Of a stretch of 64,000 bases of DNA, positions 25,495-34,933 are shown in pieces. The DNA comes from Natronosalvus amylolyticus (GTDB taxonomy: Archaea > Halobacteriota > Halobacteria > Halobacteriales > Natrialbaceae), in assembly GCF_024298845.1 (NCBI RefSeq), contig NZ_CP101159.1, forward strand, positions 35,461 to 99,460, read 5' to 3'. The stretch's first letter is position 1. Every line of letters starts with the position of its first letter. The position numbers and the translations under genes were made by a program. The notes beneath the pieces are model-generated. The model was given only the letters and a program-made list of their open reading frames with translations. It did no database searches and was not told where the DNA came from.

Positions 25495-25604
25495 GCTCTG
25501 TCTGGCGTTTTTCCGGTAGTACGTTCGGGTTCCACAGTCTGTGCCACAATTCTCCCGGGAAATGCTGTACAACGGCTTCTCGATCGGTTTCAGCAGATCT
25601 CATG

Positions 25605-28600
25605 CTATTCCTCGAGTATCCCTTGGTGATCCAGTTTGAGTCCCTCGTAACACCGGACAAGCTCACCGTCACGTCGCTCCGTTATTCGATTGAGCTCGAT
25701 GTGGTTGCCTAACCGACGGGCAAACCAGCTCTTGCCATCCGGATCAATGTCATGCTGTTTTGCCCACTGTTCATAGCAATCGTAGACAGTGCCAGCAGCG
25801 ACCGTACTGGTCGGCTCTTCGCTGAGAAACAGACTTACAAATCGCCCAACAACTGCATCCGCATCATCAGCAATCTCTGCTAGTAGTAGTTCGCTGGGAT
25901 CGAACGAAAGTTCCTCTTCATCACTACACCCAATAGGTGAATCATCGTCATCGTATTCGAGTAGTGTTTCAAGTGCGGCAGTCTCCCCATCTCTATAGAC
26001 GGCCGGTTGACCATCGGTTCGAAGGACGACGATGGAATAGTTATCAGAACCATAGCCGGGGTAGGAAAACTCAGCTTCAGGAACAAACGGCTCCATGATT
26101 CGAGTCCACTTCTTCGAGAACGACTCTTTCGAGTCATAGACATACTGTACACCCTGTTCGGAGACGACGTACTCACCAGATGTTTGATCGTAGCTGTACA
26201 CTGCTGGTACGTGGTCTCTCGAGAGTTCGGCTATCGATGCGGTCTCTATGAGAGTCTTACCCTGGCCGTTCTCCAAGACGAGGCGTCCATGCTCCCGTTT
26301 CCAGACCGTCTGTGCACTGTGTTCCGTAACTGGTCGAACTGCTGTTACGCCACCGGTGGCTGTTGCACCGCCGTTGAACGAGAGAGCCTGGTCCTTCGTG
26401 TATAATCGAATCTCACCGGTCGACAGTTCTCGAACAGGCGATGAGAGTATTCCAGTAACCCGATCTGCCCAGTACATCTCTGGTTCGTCGGCTTCGACAA
26501 CGAAGACGGGATGTTCACCGGCGTCCTGTGCCTTTCGAAGATTTGCCAGGACTTGTGCTGGATTCTCAGGAGTCGTCGTTTCTACCTCGATCGCAAAGGT
26601 CTGTTCACAGTCAGGGTGAACTGCCCTCGCGTCTGGCTGTTCGCTCCCATCCTGTTTTGGGATCGAAACTGTACAACCGATCTTCGTGAGTGCAGCCTCA
26701 ATCTGTCTGATCGCCTCATCGTGGCGGATACTACCCGATGTCCGACTTGAACCAGTATCCGGTGCTACGATCGATTCCCCAGCAGCTGTGAGTCGAACGA
26801 CGATGTCACGAGTGGTCTGACTCAAGTCCACCTCGAGAAGACGCGACTGTCGACGGACAGCAGCTATTTCCTCGTGGGTTGGTGGTTCGGCATCCACTCC
26901 AGCAAAGGCCGTTTGCAGCTCTGTGTCCACTACTTTCGCATCCACCCACCCATTGTCTTCGCGACAGTCCTCTCGTAACTGTATATTTCGAATAACATGA
27001 ACGAGTGCGTGATCTAGGTCTGAACTGTCCACACCGAGGATGTCTTGGAGTGAGACTGGAACGTCAGCAAATGACGTTGTCGACTCACGAACGCCAAATT
27101 CTCGGCGCGTACGGCCGTGGACTCGAGACAGCGCCTCCTGGAACTCTTGCTCTTCGCCTACAGAAAGTGGATCATCACTCTCTGGGTGACCAGCGGGGAT
27201 CGGGAGTGGCTTGATGCTGAACGGATACGGACCCGTCTCTCCAAACACAGGGCTCGGGAGTTGGGTAATCCACTCACCCCGAGGCAGTGAACGCACCCGG
27301 TTCGCGAAGGCTGTCGGATCGAGGTCCTCGTGAGCCATCGCCCGTGCCAACTCACGATCGACGTTCACTTTGCCAAGGATCGGACTTCCAATGTTGTTGA
27401 GCGCGTTCAGGTACACGCGTCGGCCACCCTCTGCTTGCATCTGCTCTGGGAACTGCATCGACAATCCCACTGAGAGACGGAAACTGCGTCCTTTCTCGAG
27501 CAAGTCGTTGAGCACGTCAGAAACGACAACGGAGGCAGCCTCGTCGATAAGGAGGTTTACGACATAGTCATCCGGTCGTTGATTGAGGTTGTCTTCGTGT
27601 GTCCTGAGCGCATCCTCGAGAGAGGTGAGGATAACGCCGGTCACCATCCGTGCAGCATCTTCGCGTAGGTCGCCGAGGTCGAACAGAATAATCTGGTTGG
27701 TGTCGAGAAGCTCTCTGAAGTCGAATTGTGGATCCGTGTTGTTGAAGATTCTCCGAAGGTGTGAGTCCTGCGAGATGTACGCGAATCGGTTACTGACCCC
27801 ACCCATGATGTTCGCGAACGTCCGACCGTCAGACTGGAGCTGGCGGCGTATTGTTCGCGTGACCTCTGGATCGATCGATTTCGGGATTGCGTCTTCCTGA
27901 GGATTTGGCGGGCCAGCCTGCCAGAGTTGATCAAGGGCATGCTCGAGCTGATGGTGGGCGAAGTAGTCCTCAGAAGCACGGTGACGTCCGTTTTCCCGGC
28001 CGTACTTCTCGTCGAACAGGGCTTTGATCAACGCCTCGATCAGGAGCGGAGAGGCAGTCGCCCGTTCGTACCGATCACGACCCATGACCAGTTTCAGAAT
28101 TTCTTCGTAGTGATCGACTTTCCGTTGGACAGTATCGACACGCCGTTGCCCGTGTGAGAGTCCAGGCGTGAGGTTGAAAAACGAAAACCCAGGAAGCGTA
28201 TCCGGTACCGAGAAGTGAAGGACGTTCTCCTCGAGATCATCGACTCCGAAGCGCCGAGCGTGAGCCCGAAGGTAGTTTTCAGTCATTCCATCGCCTTTCG
28301 GATCGACGAGGATTATCGGCCCATCAGTACTCTCATACAGTGAGAGCACATCGTTGATCAATGCCTTCGATTTCCCGGCACCAGTGGTCGCTGCTCGAAG
28401 GTAATGCGTCGGAAGCAACGGTGGAGGGATTCGTGTTGGCTCACTTTCTGGTGACCCGTTCTCATCAATCGCATACCCGATAGCCATTCCCTCTCGGAAT
28501 TGATCCATCAAGTCCGGGTTCGGACGTGGCAATGGGTTTCGGCTGCGCTGTTCTGAACGCGCGCCTCGAGAGCCCTCGACGGTCAAATCATCGGCACTCG

Positions 28601-29720
28601 GGACAACAACCACGTTTGCGAGTTCGTCCGCATTGAACACGAAATCTGGCCGCTTCTTCCCGCTACCAGTGATCATCTCTCCGTTGAGAACTCGATCGAG
28701 ATGGCGCTGAGCTCGTTTTTTCTTCTGACTCGAAAGGAAGCCTTTCTCTCGGATACGGCGTCCATTGAGTTCGTAAAACGGGCCATCGAGTGGATCGAGT
28801 GCTGCCTTCAACTGCTCGAGTTCGGCGCGGATCTCAACATCGTCATCACGAGCCATTGCAACAGCTCGAGCATTGACGGTGAACGTTCGGCGTGGGTGTT
28901 TCCCATCGATCCGCCGAATACGGTTTTTTGTCTCCTGAGACAGCTCTCGATCTGCAGGATCTGCATCGACAGGCTCGAGCCACGAGCCGATGAGGTCTTC
29001 AGCCCAGGTATCGCGTCCCTCTTTCAGATTGGATGTTCGGATTTCGGCATCATCCCGCCAGTCAGGTTTTCGCTGCCAGAGAATCTGATAGACCGTGGGA
29101 ACGGTCATCTCATGGAGAACCTCAACAACGGCCGAAAGCGGTGGTCGCTCTGATTCGTACTCCTCATCGGGTTCCTCGACCACAAACGGTGCGATGGTCG
29201 TCATCCAGTCTTCTTTGCGCCCAGTTTTGCCGAGCCATTCGACACCGAGTGGAGAGGGGGTCGGGGGTTCGTCTTCTACGTCGCCTTCATCGGAACCTTC
29301 CAAATCAGTCTCTCCCGAATCAGTTCGAATATCCTCTTGATTCAACGCCCCCTGTTCCTCAGACTCGAGATCTTTCTCCGCCAAGTCGGATTCAGGTATG
29401 AGGACTGCCTCGAGATCGAATTCTGTTCGCATAACCGTGAACGTAGTCGGGTAGATCGACCTGAGACGCTTCTCGAGCGTGTTGAGGTGTTCTTCCTGGT
29501 TGACTCCGTAGTAAAACTCTACTGGTGCTTCAGCACCCGCACAGACAGCGAGGAATTCGAACGTCGGAGGGGAGGTGTCCACTCTAGGACTCACCCGGCT
29601 CCAGAAACTCTCTGCGGCTGGGTTCGACAGCTTATGAAGGCTCTCAAGAGCTGCCGGAATATCGATCCGATGGAGTGTCCCTGACGTCGGTGTCACCTTC
29701 AAACACTCGCTACTACTCAT
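25605..29720 (-). CDS. TraG/VirD4/HerA-like conjugation coupling ATPase with extra C-terminal domains
   Basis: 1371 residues from ATG 29720, which overlaps the VirB4 stop by 8 nt. Walker A (TTGAGKSK) lies near residue 443, ILVDPKGD near 475 and Walker B (LLIDEAAS) near 723: an FtsK/HerA-superfamily DNA pump of the kind that feeds DNA into a conjugation channel. Two unusual additions follow. Near residues 1020-1070, PDARAV, FAIEVETTTPENPAQ and a Leu-rich helix resemble a restriction-endonuclease-like fold. The last 80 residues (TVYDCYEQWAKQ, KSWFARRLGNHIEL) resemble the winged helix at the end of D5/P4-type primases. It is the last gene of the operon. Confidence 0.85.
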   Translation of the reverse strand: MSSSECLKVTPTSGTLHRIDIPAALESLHKLSNPAAESFWSRVSPRVDTSPPTFEFLAVCAGAEAPVEFYYGVNQEEHLNTLEKRLRSIYPTTFTVMRTEFDLEAVLIPESDLAEKDLESEEQGALNQEDIRTDSGETDLEGSDEGDVEDEPPTPSPLGVEWLGKTGRKEDWMTTIAPFVVEEPDEEYESERPPLSAVVEVLHEMTVPTVYQILWQRKPDWRDDAEIRTSNLKEGRDTWAEDLIGSWLEPVDADPADRELSQETKNRIRRIDGKHPRRTFTVNARAVAMARDDDVEIRAELEQLKAALDPLDGPFYELNGRRIREKGFLSSQKKKRAQRHLDRVLNGEMITGSGKKRPDFVFNADELANVVVVPSADDLTVEGSRGARSEQRSRNPLPRPNPDLMDQFREGMAIGYAIDENGSPESEPTRIPPPLLPTHYLRAATTGAGKSKALINDVLSLYESTDGPIILVDPKGDGMTENYLRAHARRFGVDDLEENVLHFSVPDTLPGFSFFNLTPGLSHGQRRVDTVQRKVDHYEEILKLVMGRDRYERATASPLLIEALIKALFDEKYGRENGRHRASEDYFAHHQLEHALDQLWQAGPPNPQEDAIPKSIDPEVTRTIRRQLQSDGRTFANIMGGVSNRFAYISQDSHLRRIFNNTDPQFDFRELLDTNQIILFDLGDLREDAARMVTGVILTSLEDALRTHEDNLNQRPDDYVVNLLIDEAASVVVSDVLNDLLEKGRSFRLSVGLSMQFPEQMQAEGGRRVYLNALNNIGSPILGKVNVDRELARAMAHEDLDPTAFANRVRSLPRGEWITQLPSPVFGETGPYPFSIKPLPIPAGHPESDDPLSVGEEQEFQEALSRVHGRTRREFGVRESTTSFADVPVSLQDILGVDSSDLDHALVHVIRNIQLREDCREDNGWVDAKVVDTELQTAFAGVDAEPPTHEEIAAVRRQSRLLEVDLSQTTRDIVVRLTAAGESIVAPDTGSSRTSGSIRHDEAIRQIEAALTKIGCTVSIPKQDGSEQPDARAVHPDCEQTFAIEVETTTPENPAQVLANLRKAQDAGEHPVFVVEADEPEMYWADRVTGILSSPVRELSTGEIRLYTKDQALSFNGGATATGGVTAVRPVTEHSAQTVWKREHGRLVLENGQGKTLIETASIAELSRDHVPAVYSYDQTSGEYVVSEQGVQYVYDSKESFSKKWTRIMEPFVPEAEFSYPGYGSDNYSIVVLRTDGQPAVYRDGETAALETLLEYDDDDSPIGCSDEEELSFDPSELLLAEIADDADAVVGRFVSLFLSEEPTSTVAAGTVYDCYEQWAKQHDIDPDGKSWFARRLGNHIELNRITERRDGELVRCYEGLKLDHQGILEE

Positions 29721-31851
29721 GATTCGATTCACCTCCGTGCTTACCACCATCAGTCTGTGGTGGAGTTGATACTTGGCGAGGGGTTGTTGGATTAGTCTTC
29801 ATAGATGGCTCTGGAGGTGTGTCTGCTGAACGGCCTGGCAACTCAGTCTGAGACTGGGCTTTCGGATCGAAGTCGATCACTGCCGTCTCGTCTTCCATCG
29901 CTCGAACTTCGATTCCGCGCCACTCACCGTCGACGCCGACGAGTGCCTCCGAATAGCCCGTCCGATCATTGCCAGGGACGGCCTCCTGGACGAAGCGCAT
30001 CTGTGCCGAGTTGAGCCCGAACTCGTTGGCCCACTCACGATCCATCCCGTCGAGGTGGTGGAACTGCTTGATCGCACACTGGTCGATGATCGCCTCAGAC
30101 TCTGGATGCTGGAAGAACTCGTCGACGGTCTGGGTGACGAGGCGAATCGAGAGGTTGTGATGGCGGTGATGACGGAAGACGATCTCAAGGTACTCGAGAC
30201 TCGCCGCATCCTGCATGATGTAGCGTGCCTCGTCGATGACGAAGACCACCTCTTTGTCCGTCTCCTTCGCACGCTCGTAGACCAACGAAATCAACAACTG
30301 CATGATAAGACTCGTGCTTCCACCGAGACTGCCCTCCTGCTGGGCGAGATCGAGATAGATCACCTTCTCATCGCGGATATCGAATTCAGTCTCTCGGCCC
30401 AGATTCTCGTACCGGCCGTCTTCTGCGAACGGGCGAAGCTGATCGATGAGCCACGTCGCATCTTCCCCAATTTTCGTCGCTTCCTCGTCAGTCCGCACGA
30501 CGTACTCCGTTGGCGTCTCGACCATCTTTTCGAGGATATCGAGGACGTCCCGCATCGTCGGGCTCTCATTGTGATGCGTCGCAATATCATCGGTGATCCC
30601 GTTGCGTGAATAGGCACGCTCGATCGCGGTCTCCAACGTTGTCCGGCGGTCACCGAGTGTGATTCCCCGAAGCGCGAAGTAGTTCGAGAGGAAGCTCATC
30701 ACACTATCGAGCTTTTCACGGTATGGGCTGGCGTCCTTCCCCATTGCCCGTTGGACACGCTCGGGAGTCGGCTTGATCTCGAGCGGGTTCAGCCCCATAT
30801 CCCCGCCGATCGTGATTCGTTCGCCACCGAGGGCTTCGGCGACACCGGCCCAGTTGTTCAGTGGCTCGAGGATGATCCCGATACGGTCCTCGCTTTGCTC
30901 GATTGAGCGGATGAAGTTCTGCTTCGAGCCGAACGATTTCCCAGATCCTGGGTCACCGATCGTAAACATCGCATAGCCGTTCTCTCGAGCGAACGGATCG
31001 ATGACGACCGGGCTTTGGTTCTTCCAGTGAACGCCGAACTCGACGCCACCGTCCTCGAGAATCGTGGCATTGTGTGGCGACGCGAGAAGTGCACCGACTG
31101 CACCACCGAGTGCTGTGGCCTCTCGACCGAACGGGTTGGGACCGATCGGAGCTGCAGCCTGGATGGCGAGGTCTTGTTTGCAAATTGCTGTCTTCGGCGA
31201 GAGTCCAGCGGGTTGTTCACGAAGCCGGCTCCGAACCGTCCGGACGGCGTCACGAAGCTCGTTACGAGAATCAGCTCGTACCGTGATGAACATGCCTTGC
31301 TTGAACACCCGACTCCCGTTCTCGACGCTCTTGTACGTCGAGAGTGCCTCATTGGCTCGTTCCTGGAGATAGCTCCCACGGACAGTGCGCTCGAGGTCAG
31401 CATCGGCCTGGAGGTCGTCAGCCACTCGCTGGAGTTCGTCCCGAGCTTGTTGCTGACTCTTTGGTGTGATATGAACCGTCAGATCGAACTCGACGTCCGT
31501 GAGCTCGAAGAGTTCGGTCAGATAGCCGTCTTTCGGGTAATCCGGATAATCTGCGATGTAGAGCGTGGACGTCCACTGATCACCGACGCGAGCGGTTCGC
31601 GTATCCCACTCGATTGCCGCCGGCGCGACGACGTGTTGGTGATGTTCGGCAATGTCATCGAGGATCTGACCTTCCTCGAGGCCGTCTTCGACGGTCGTCT
31701 CCTCGAGGAGATCGGCGAGTTCGACTTCTTCGACGTCCTCGGCTTGCCAGCGGCCCCATGCCAGCTTCACGAGAAGCGTGAACAATGCCGTTGCACCGAT
31801 ATAGAGGGCAAGCCCAGCTTGTGTCCCTGGATCGGGAAGTGCGTCGATCAC
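29713..31851 (-). CDS. virB4: VirB4/TrbE-like conjugation ATPase
   Basis: 712 residues. One hydrophobic segment (YIGATALFTLLVKLAWG) sits at the N-terminus. Walker A (GDPGSGKS) lies near residue 298 and Walker B (FVIDEAR) near residue 538, with TQTVDEF shortly after, as in VirB4 proteins that power type IV secretion. The GTG start overlaps the preceding gene's stop (GTGA), and its 3' end overlaps the coupling protein, so all are co-translated. Haloarchaeal VirB4 homologues are typical of conjugative plasmids and integrative elements. Confidence 0.9.
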   Translation of the reverse strand: MIDALPDPGTQAGLALYIGATALFTLLVKLAWGRWQAEDVEEVELADLLEETTVEDGLEEGQILDDIAEHHQHVVAPAAIEWDTRTARVGDQWTSTLYIADYPDYPKDGYLTELFELTDVEFDLTVHITPKSQQQARDELQRVADDLQADADLERTVRGSYLQERANEALSTYKSVENGSRVFKQGMFITVRADSRNELRDAVRTVRSRLREQPAGLSPKTAICKQDLAIQAAAPIGPNPFGREATALGGAVGALLASPHNATILEDGGVEFGVHWKNQSPVVIDPFARENGYAMFTIGDPGSGKSFGSKQNFIRSIEQSEDRIGIILEPLNNWAGVAEALGGERITIGGDMGLNPLEIKPTPERVQRAMGKDASPYREKLDSVMSFLSNYFALRGITLGDRRTTLETAIERAYSRNGITDDIATHHNESPTMRDVLDILEKMVETPTEYVVRTDEEATKIGEDATWLIDQLRPFAEDGRYENLGRETEFDIRDEKVIYLDLAQQEGSLGGSTSLIMQLLISLVYERAKETDKEVVFVIDEARYIMQDAASLEYLEIVFRHHRHHNLSIRLVTQTVDEFFQHPESEAIIDQCAIKQFHHLDGMDREWANEFGLNSAQMRFVQEAVPGNDRTGYSEALVGVDGEWRGIEVRAMEDETAVIDFDPKAQSQTELPGRSADTPPEPSMKTNPTTPRQVSTPPQTDGGKHGGESNHE

Positions 31852-32948
31852 TGATCGACCCTCCGTTGATGGTCGATCACTGGATGCTCACGAATCGCGT
31901 CAGACCCGTCGTCGTACTCGTGTTCCTCGCCGTTCCAGAAGTCCATCGAGAGAACGAACAGTTCGACTGTCGTCAGTCGATGAGCCGACCACCCTGCTGC
32001 CTTTTGGATAAACTCCGTCTGGAGACCGTGGCAGCGGTTCTCGAGTTTTTCGAACATGGCCGCCCGGATCTCCGCGTCAGTCATGTCGTTGCGACGGGTC
32101 ACGAACGGATTGAACAGGAAGCCAACCACCGGAAACGAGGTGAGCTTCTCTGCAGGGGATTGTTCGTCCTGGTACCGGTCGTAGACCTCGAACGGATCGA
32201 CTTCGACGCCGATGAAATAGCGTACCTGCTGGGTCCCCTTGAGGTCTCGCGGGCGTTGCTCGCGATACTCCTCGAGCAGCTCCTTGAAGATCGGGTTCTG
32301 CTTGACGTCGCTGTCAGTGAGCCGCCCATCGATTCGCTCAATCAGCTTCTCGACTGGGAACGACCGAGTCGTGGCGTGGAATTTGAGCGTGAAGTCGAGT
32401 TCCTTGTTCGCGAACTCTTCGCCGAGTTGCTGAATCTGTGCCCAATCACCGGACATCGCGAAGTCCATGTTCCCGGAATCGATCTCGAGGTAGGCTTCCA
32501 TCGCGCCATCTGAGCGCTCGATTGCACCGGCACCAGGCCACGCTCGCCTGATGTTCGTGAGGTCCTGTGTTCGCTCGTCCGGTTTGAACGGTGTATAGCT
32601 CACGAGCCCGCCTTCGGTACTCGCTTCAGTGGACTCTGCTGTGGCCTCCGTGCTGTAGGTGAACCGAGGCCGCTTGCAGTAGTGGCGGTAGACGTCTCCC
32701 AGCCACGTCGACGCCGGGAGGTGGCTGGGTGACGCGTAGACGATCGATCCACCAAGGACAACACCGAGTAAGACGAACGGTAAGATCGCACCATCGAGTC
32801 CCGTAAGGCCACCAAAGAGGAGACCAGCGATTGGGAAACCGAGGAGCACGTAGACGTCTCCCTCCTCGATGTTCAGAATCGGTATGCGACTCTCTTCACC
32901 CAGTTCGTTCATGATTCGCCGGCCCGCTGCGTCGTGATCTCGAGTCAT
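31848..32948 (-). CDS. VirB3/PrgI-like membrane protein with VirB4 N-terminal-like domain
   Basis: 366 residues. Two adjacent hydrophobic segments (about 31-50 and 53-72: YVLLGFPIAGLLFGGL, then FVLLGVVLGGSIVYA) resemble VirB3/PrgI. The following domain (about 140-330: AYLEIDSGNMDFAMSGDWAQ, LDFTLKFHATTRSFPVEKL) resembles the N-terminal domain of VirB4-type ATPases. In many Gram-positive and archaeal systems PrgI and VirB4 are adjacent; here the VirB4 N-domain appears to have moved into this gene. It begins directly after the VirB6-like gene's stop and overlaps virB4. Confidence 0.72.
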   Translation of the reverse strand: MTRDHDAAGRRIMNELGEESRIPILNIEEGDVYVLLGFPIAGLLFGGLTGLDGAILPFVLLGVVLGGSIVYASPSHLPASTWLGDVYRHYCKRPRFTYSTEATAESTEASTEGGLVSYTPFKPDERTQDLTNIRRAWPGAGAIERSDGAMEAYLEIDSGNMDFAMSGDWAQIQQLGEEFANKELDFTLKFHATTRSFPVEKLIERIDGRLTDSDVKQNPIFKELLEEYREQRPRDLKGTQQVRYFIGVEVDPFEVYDRYQDEQSPAEKLTSFPVVGFLFNPFVTRRNDMTDAEIRAAMFEKLENRCHGLQTEFIQKAAGWSAHRLTTVELFVLSMDFWNGEEHEYDDGSDAIREHPVIDHQRRVDQ

Positions 32949-34094
32949 TCAGTAGTACCCCGGATCGTTCTCAGTTCGACGATACGTCGGGACGCCTTCC
33001 TGGCCGTACGCGTCTGTCGCAATGTTATCGTGGTCGGTTCGTCCTCCACTACCGTTGCTCGAGTTGCCAGATTGGGATGAGCCACTACGCTGGCGCATCC
33101 TTGACGCAGCAGAATACCCCACAGCGGCTTTCGGCCCCCATGTAGCAGTTGTGGCTGCCGCAGCGGGACCAGCGACGACACCAGCACCAATAGCTGCTCC
33201 TGCTGTGACTCCAACCTTGGTCGTAGTGCCGATGATCTTTGTCGTCATCGGGCTGGCGTACTTGAACAGCTTCCAGACGATGATGATCGAGAGAAGCGGC
33301 AGTGTAACCGCGATGAGATAGCTCAGGAACGAACTGTCCGGAACAAGTGCTGATTCTGTTCCTTCACCGAATAGCAGTTCGTACCCCTTGAATAGAAGCG
33401 CTACTGGGATTGGCATGATTGCAAGCGGAACGAATTTCATACAGACTGTTCTCGCAATATGTGAGACAACAGGAAGATTTCCGTAGACCAGTGCAATACC
33501 GATCGGCATTGCGTAGATGAAAATGTACAGCAAGATTTCACGCAGGAAAAACAGCGCTTGAAGAATCCACATCGCTACAGCGCCAACTCCTGTAAGGAAG
33601 AGAGCAAGTAGTGGGTTTGAAACAGTCAACAAAAGCAGACCGGTCATTGCATCAGTAACCGCTGAAATGTCGGGAATGAGTGCAATTGTGAACCCATCAA
33701 CAAGATAGAGGGCTAACACGGCGATCCAATACCAAGTTACAATCAAGAAGCCACCCGTCCAAGCGCTCCGTTTCGTTTTTCGAGTCTCGTATGCGCTTCC
33801 AACGTTGAAAATTCGGATGGTGTGTCGCCCTTGGACGCACATCACGAGCAATAACAAGGCCACAAGCATGATCTCGCCCGCAACGAGGCTACCGTGGATT
33901 TGTTCCCACGGTATGTTTGATGGCTGGCCAAACACAAAGGCACCGTCCGTCTCGGGTGTAGGTGTTCCAAAAACCTGAGCCGTGACTGTCTCGTATCCGT
34001 CTGTCAGTCCTTCCTGAAACCACTCAATTAGCTTGTCAATCGCATCTTCAAACCACTTAATCCCGATATCAGAGAGAGACCAAGCTAACATCAT
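32949..34094 (-). CDS. VirB6/TrbL-like multi-spanning membrane protein
   Basis: 381 residues with an amphipathic start and about seven hydrophobic segments between residues 70 and 310 (for example LVAGEIMLVALLLLVMCVQG and TGGFLIVTWYWIAVLALYLV). A Gly/Ala-rich stretch and a Ser/Gly-rich hydrophilic tail follow. Size, topology and position before the VirB3/VirB4 genes match the inner-membrane channel component VirB6/TrbL. It starts in an ATGA overlap with the upstream lipoprotein gene. Confidence 0.75.
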   Translation of the reverse strand: MMLAWSLSDIGIKWFEDAIDKLIEWFQEGLTDGYETVTAQVFGTPTPETDGAFVFGQPSNIPWEQIHGSLVAGEIMLVALLLLVMCVQGRHTIRIFNVGSAYETRKTKRSAWTGGFLIVTWYWIAVLALYLVDGFTIALIPDISAVTDAMTGLLLLTVSNPLLALFLTGVGAVAMWILQALFFLREILLYIFIYAMPIGIALVYGNLPVVSHIARTVCMKFVPLAIMPIPVALLFKGYELLFGEGTESALVPDSSFLSYLIAVTLPLLSIIIVWKLFKYASPMTTKIIGTTTKVGVTAGAAIGAGVVAGPAAAATTATWGPKAAVGYSAASRMRQRSGSSQSGNSSNGSGGRTDHDNIATDAYGQEGVPTYRRTENDPGYY

Positions 34095-34933
34095 GCACCC
34101 TCCTCAATTTCGAGCTGGCAATCGCCGGAGTCTGTACCGGAGTAGCGAATGAAATATCCTCGCGTCAGATCCACAGCCTCGTGTGTAGCGAAAAGACGTA
34201 CAATGAATTCTCCATCCTCTCCAACTGAGTCGCATTTCGCTCGTGCATTGACAGGTAAAAATGGTCGGGTGTTGCTATAGATGACCACGGTCTCAGCAGC
34301 AGGGATCGTTATCGACTCAGCATCCGCTCCAAAGTCGTTCTCTGGATCATAGATGCCACTATCCCCAGATTCATCGAAATCGTCTGGCGTTGGGAACGGG
34401 ATATCTCCTTCAAATCGAAGTGCAGTAACTGCAGTTGGACCAGTTCCCTCATTAGTCACAGAAAGAATTGCTTCTGCTTCCGTTCTAGAATCACTGGCGC
34501 CCTCATACATCTCTTCGGGATAATCCCTCCCCATTCTAAGTTCCGTCAGATCAAGATCCGGCTCGAGCGTAGTCGACGTCGTCTCAACGGTCTCCTCGTC
34601 TGCAAGCCCAATGAGTTCGTATTCGCCAATAGGATAGTCCGTCCCGATCTCGAGCGTTGTTCGGGACACCCCCGATTCAATCGTTTGGTGGGCAAACAGC
34701 TCGCCAGAGGGATCGATGAGATTCAGCTGATCAACCGCATCCCGTTCGAGTTCAACCACGAGCTCGAGTCCTTCGACCGCGACGCTCTGGAGAACGCCTC
34801 CACTGGAGTTTGTCGACGAATCATCGTCATCAGAATCACTCAACGCAGAACAACCAGCAAGTCCAGTAGTGATCCCGACGAGTATGCTTCCAAGAACGGT
34901 GCGTCTATCGAGTGATGTCTGTTGAATTGTCAT
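34091..34933 (-). CDS. Tat lipoprotein of the conjugation operon
   Basis: 280 residues from ATG 34933. The N-terminus SLDRRTVLGSILVGITTGLA followed by GCS is a twin-arginine lipoprotein signal, and an acidic Ser/Asp linker follows. The rest is beta-rich with Ig-like character (LVVELERDAVDQLNLIDPSG, a central ILSVTNEGTGPTAVTALRFE). The frame extends upstream to 35065, but ATG 34933 is supported by an ATGA overlap with the preceding stop (34930-34933) and by the signal peptide. It is probably a surface-exposed component of the mating apparatus. Confidence 0.8.
   Translation of the reverse strand: MTIQQTSLDRRTVLGSILVGITTGLAGCSALSDSDDDDSSTNSSGGVLQSVAVEGLELVVELERDAVDQLNLIDPSGELFAHQTIESGVSRTTLEIGTDYPIGEYELIGLADEETVETTSTTLEPDLDLTELRMGRDYPEEMYEGASDSRTEAEAILSVTNEGTGPTAVTALRFEGDIPFPTPDDFDESGDSGIYDPENDFGADAESITIPAAETVVIYSNTRPFLPVNARAKCDSVGEDGEFIVRLFATHEAVDLTRGYFIRYSGTDSGDCQLEIEEGA

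Noticed and set aside
31015..31854. 279-codon plus-strand frame
   Set aside because: Shadow of the virB4 gene; no independent motif.
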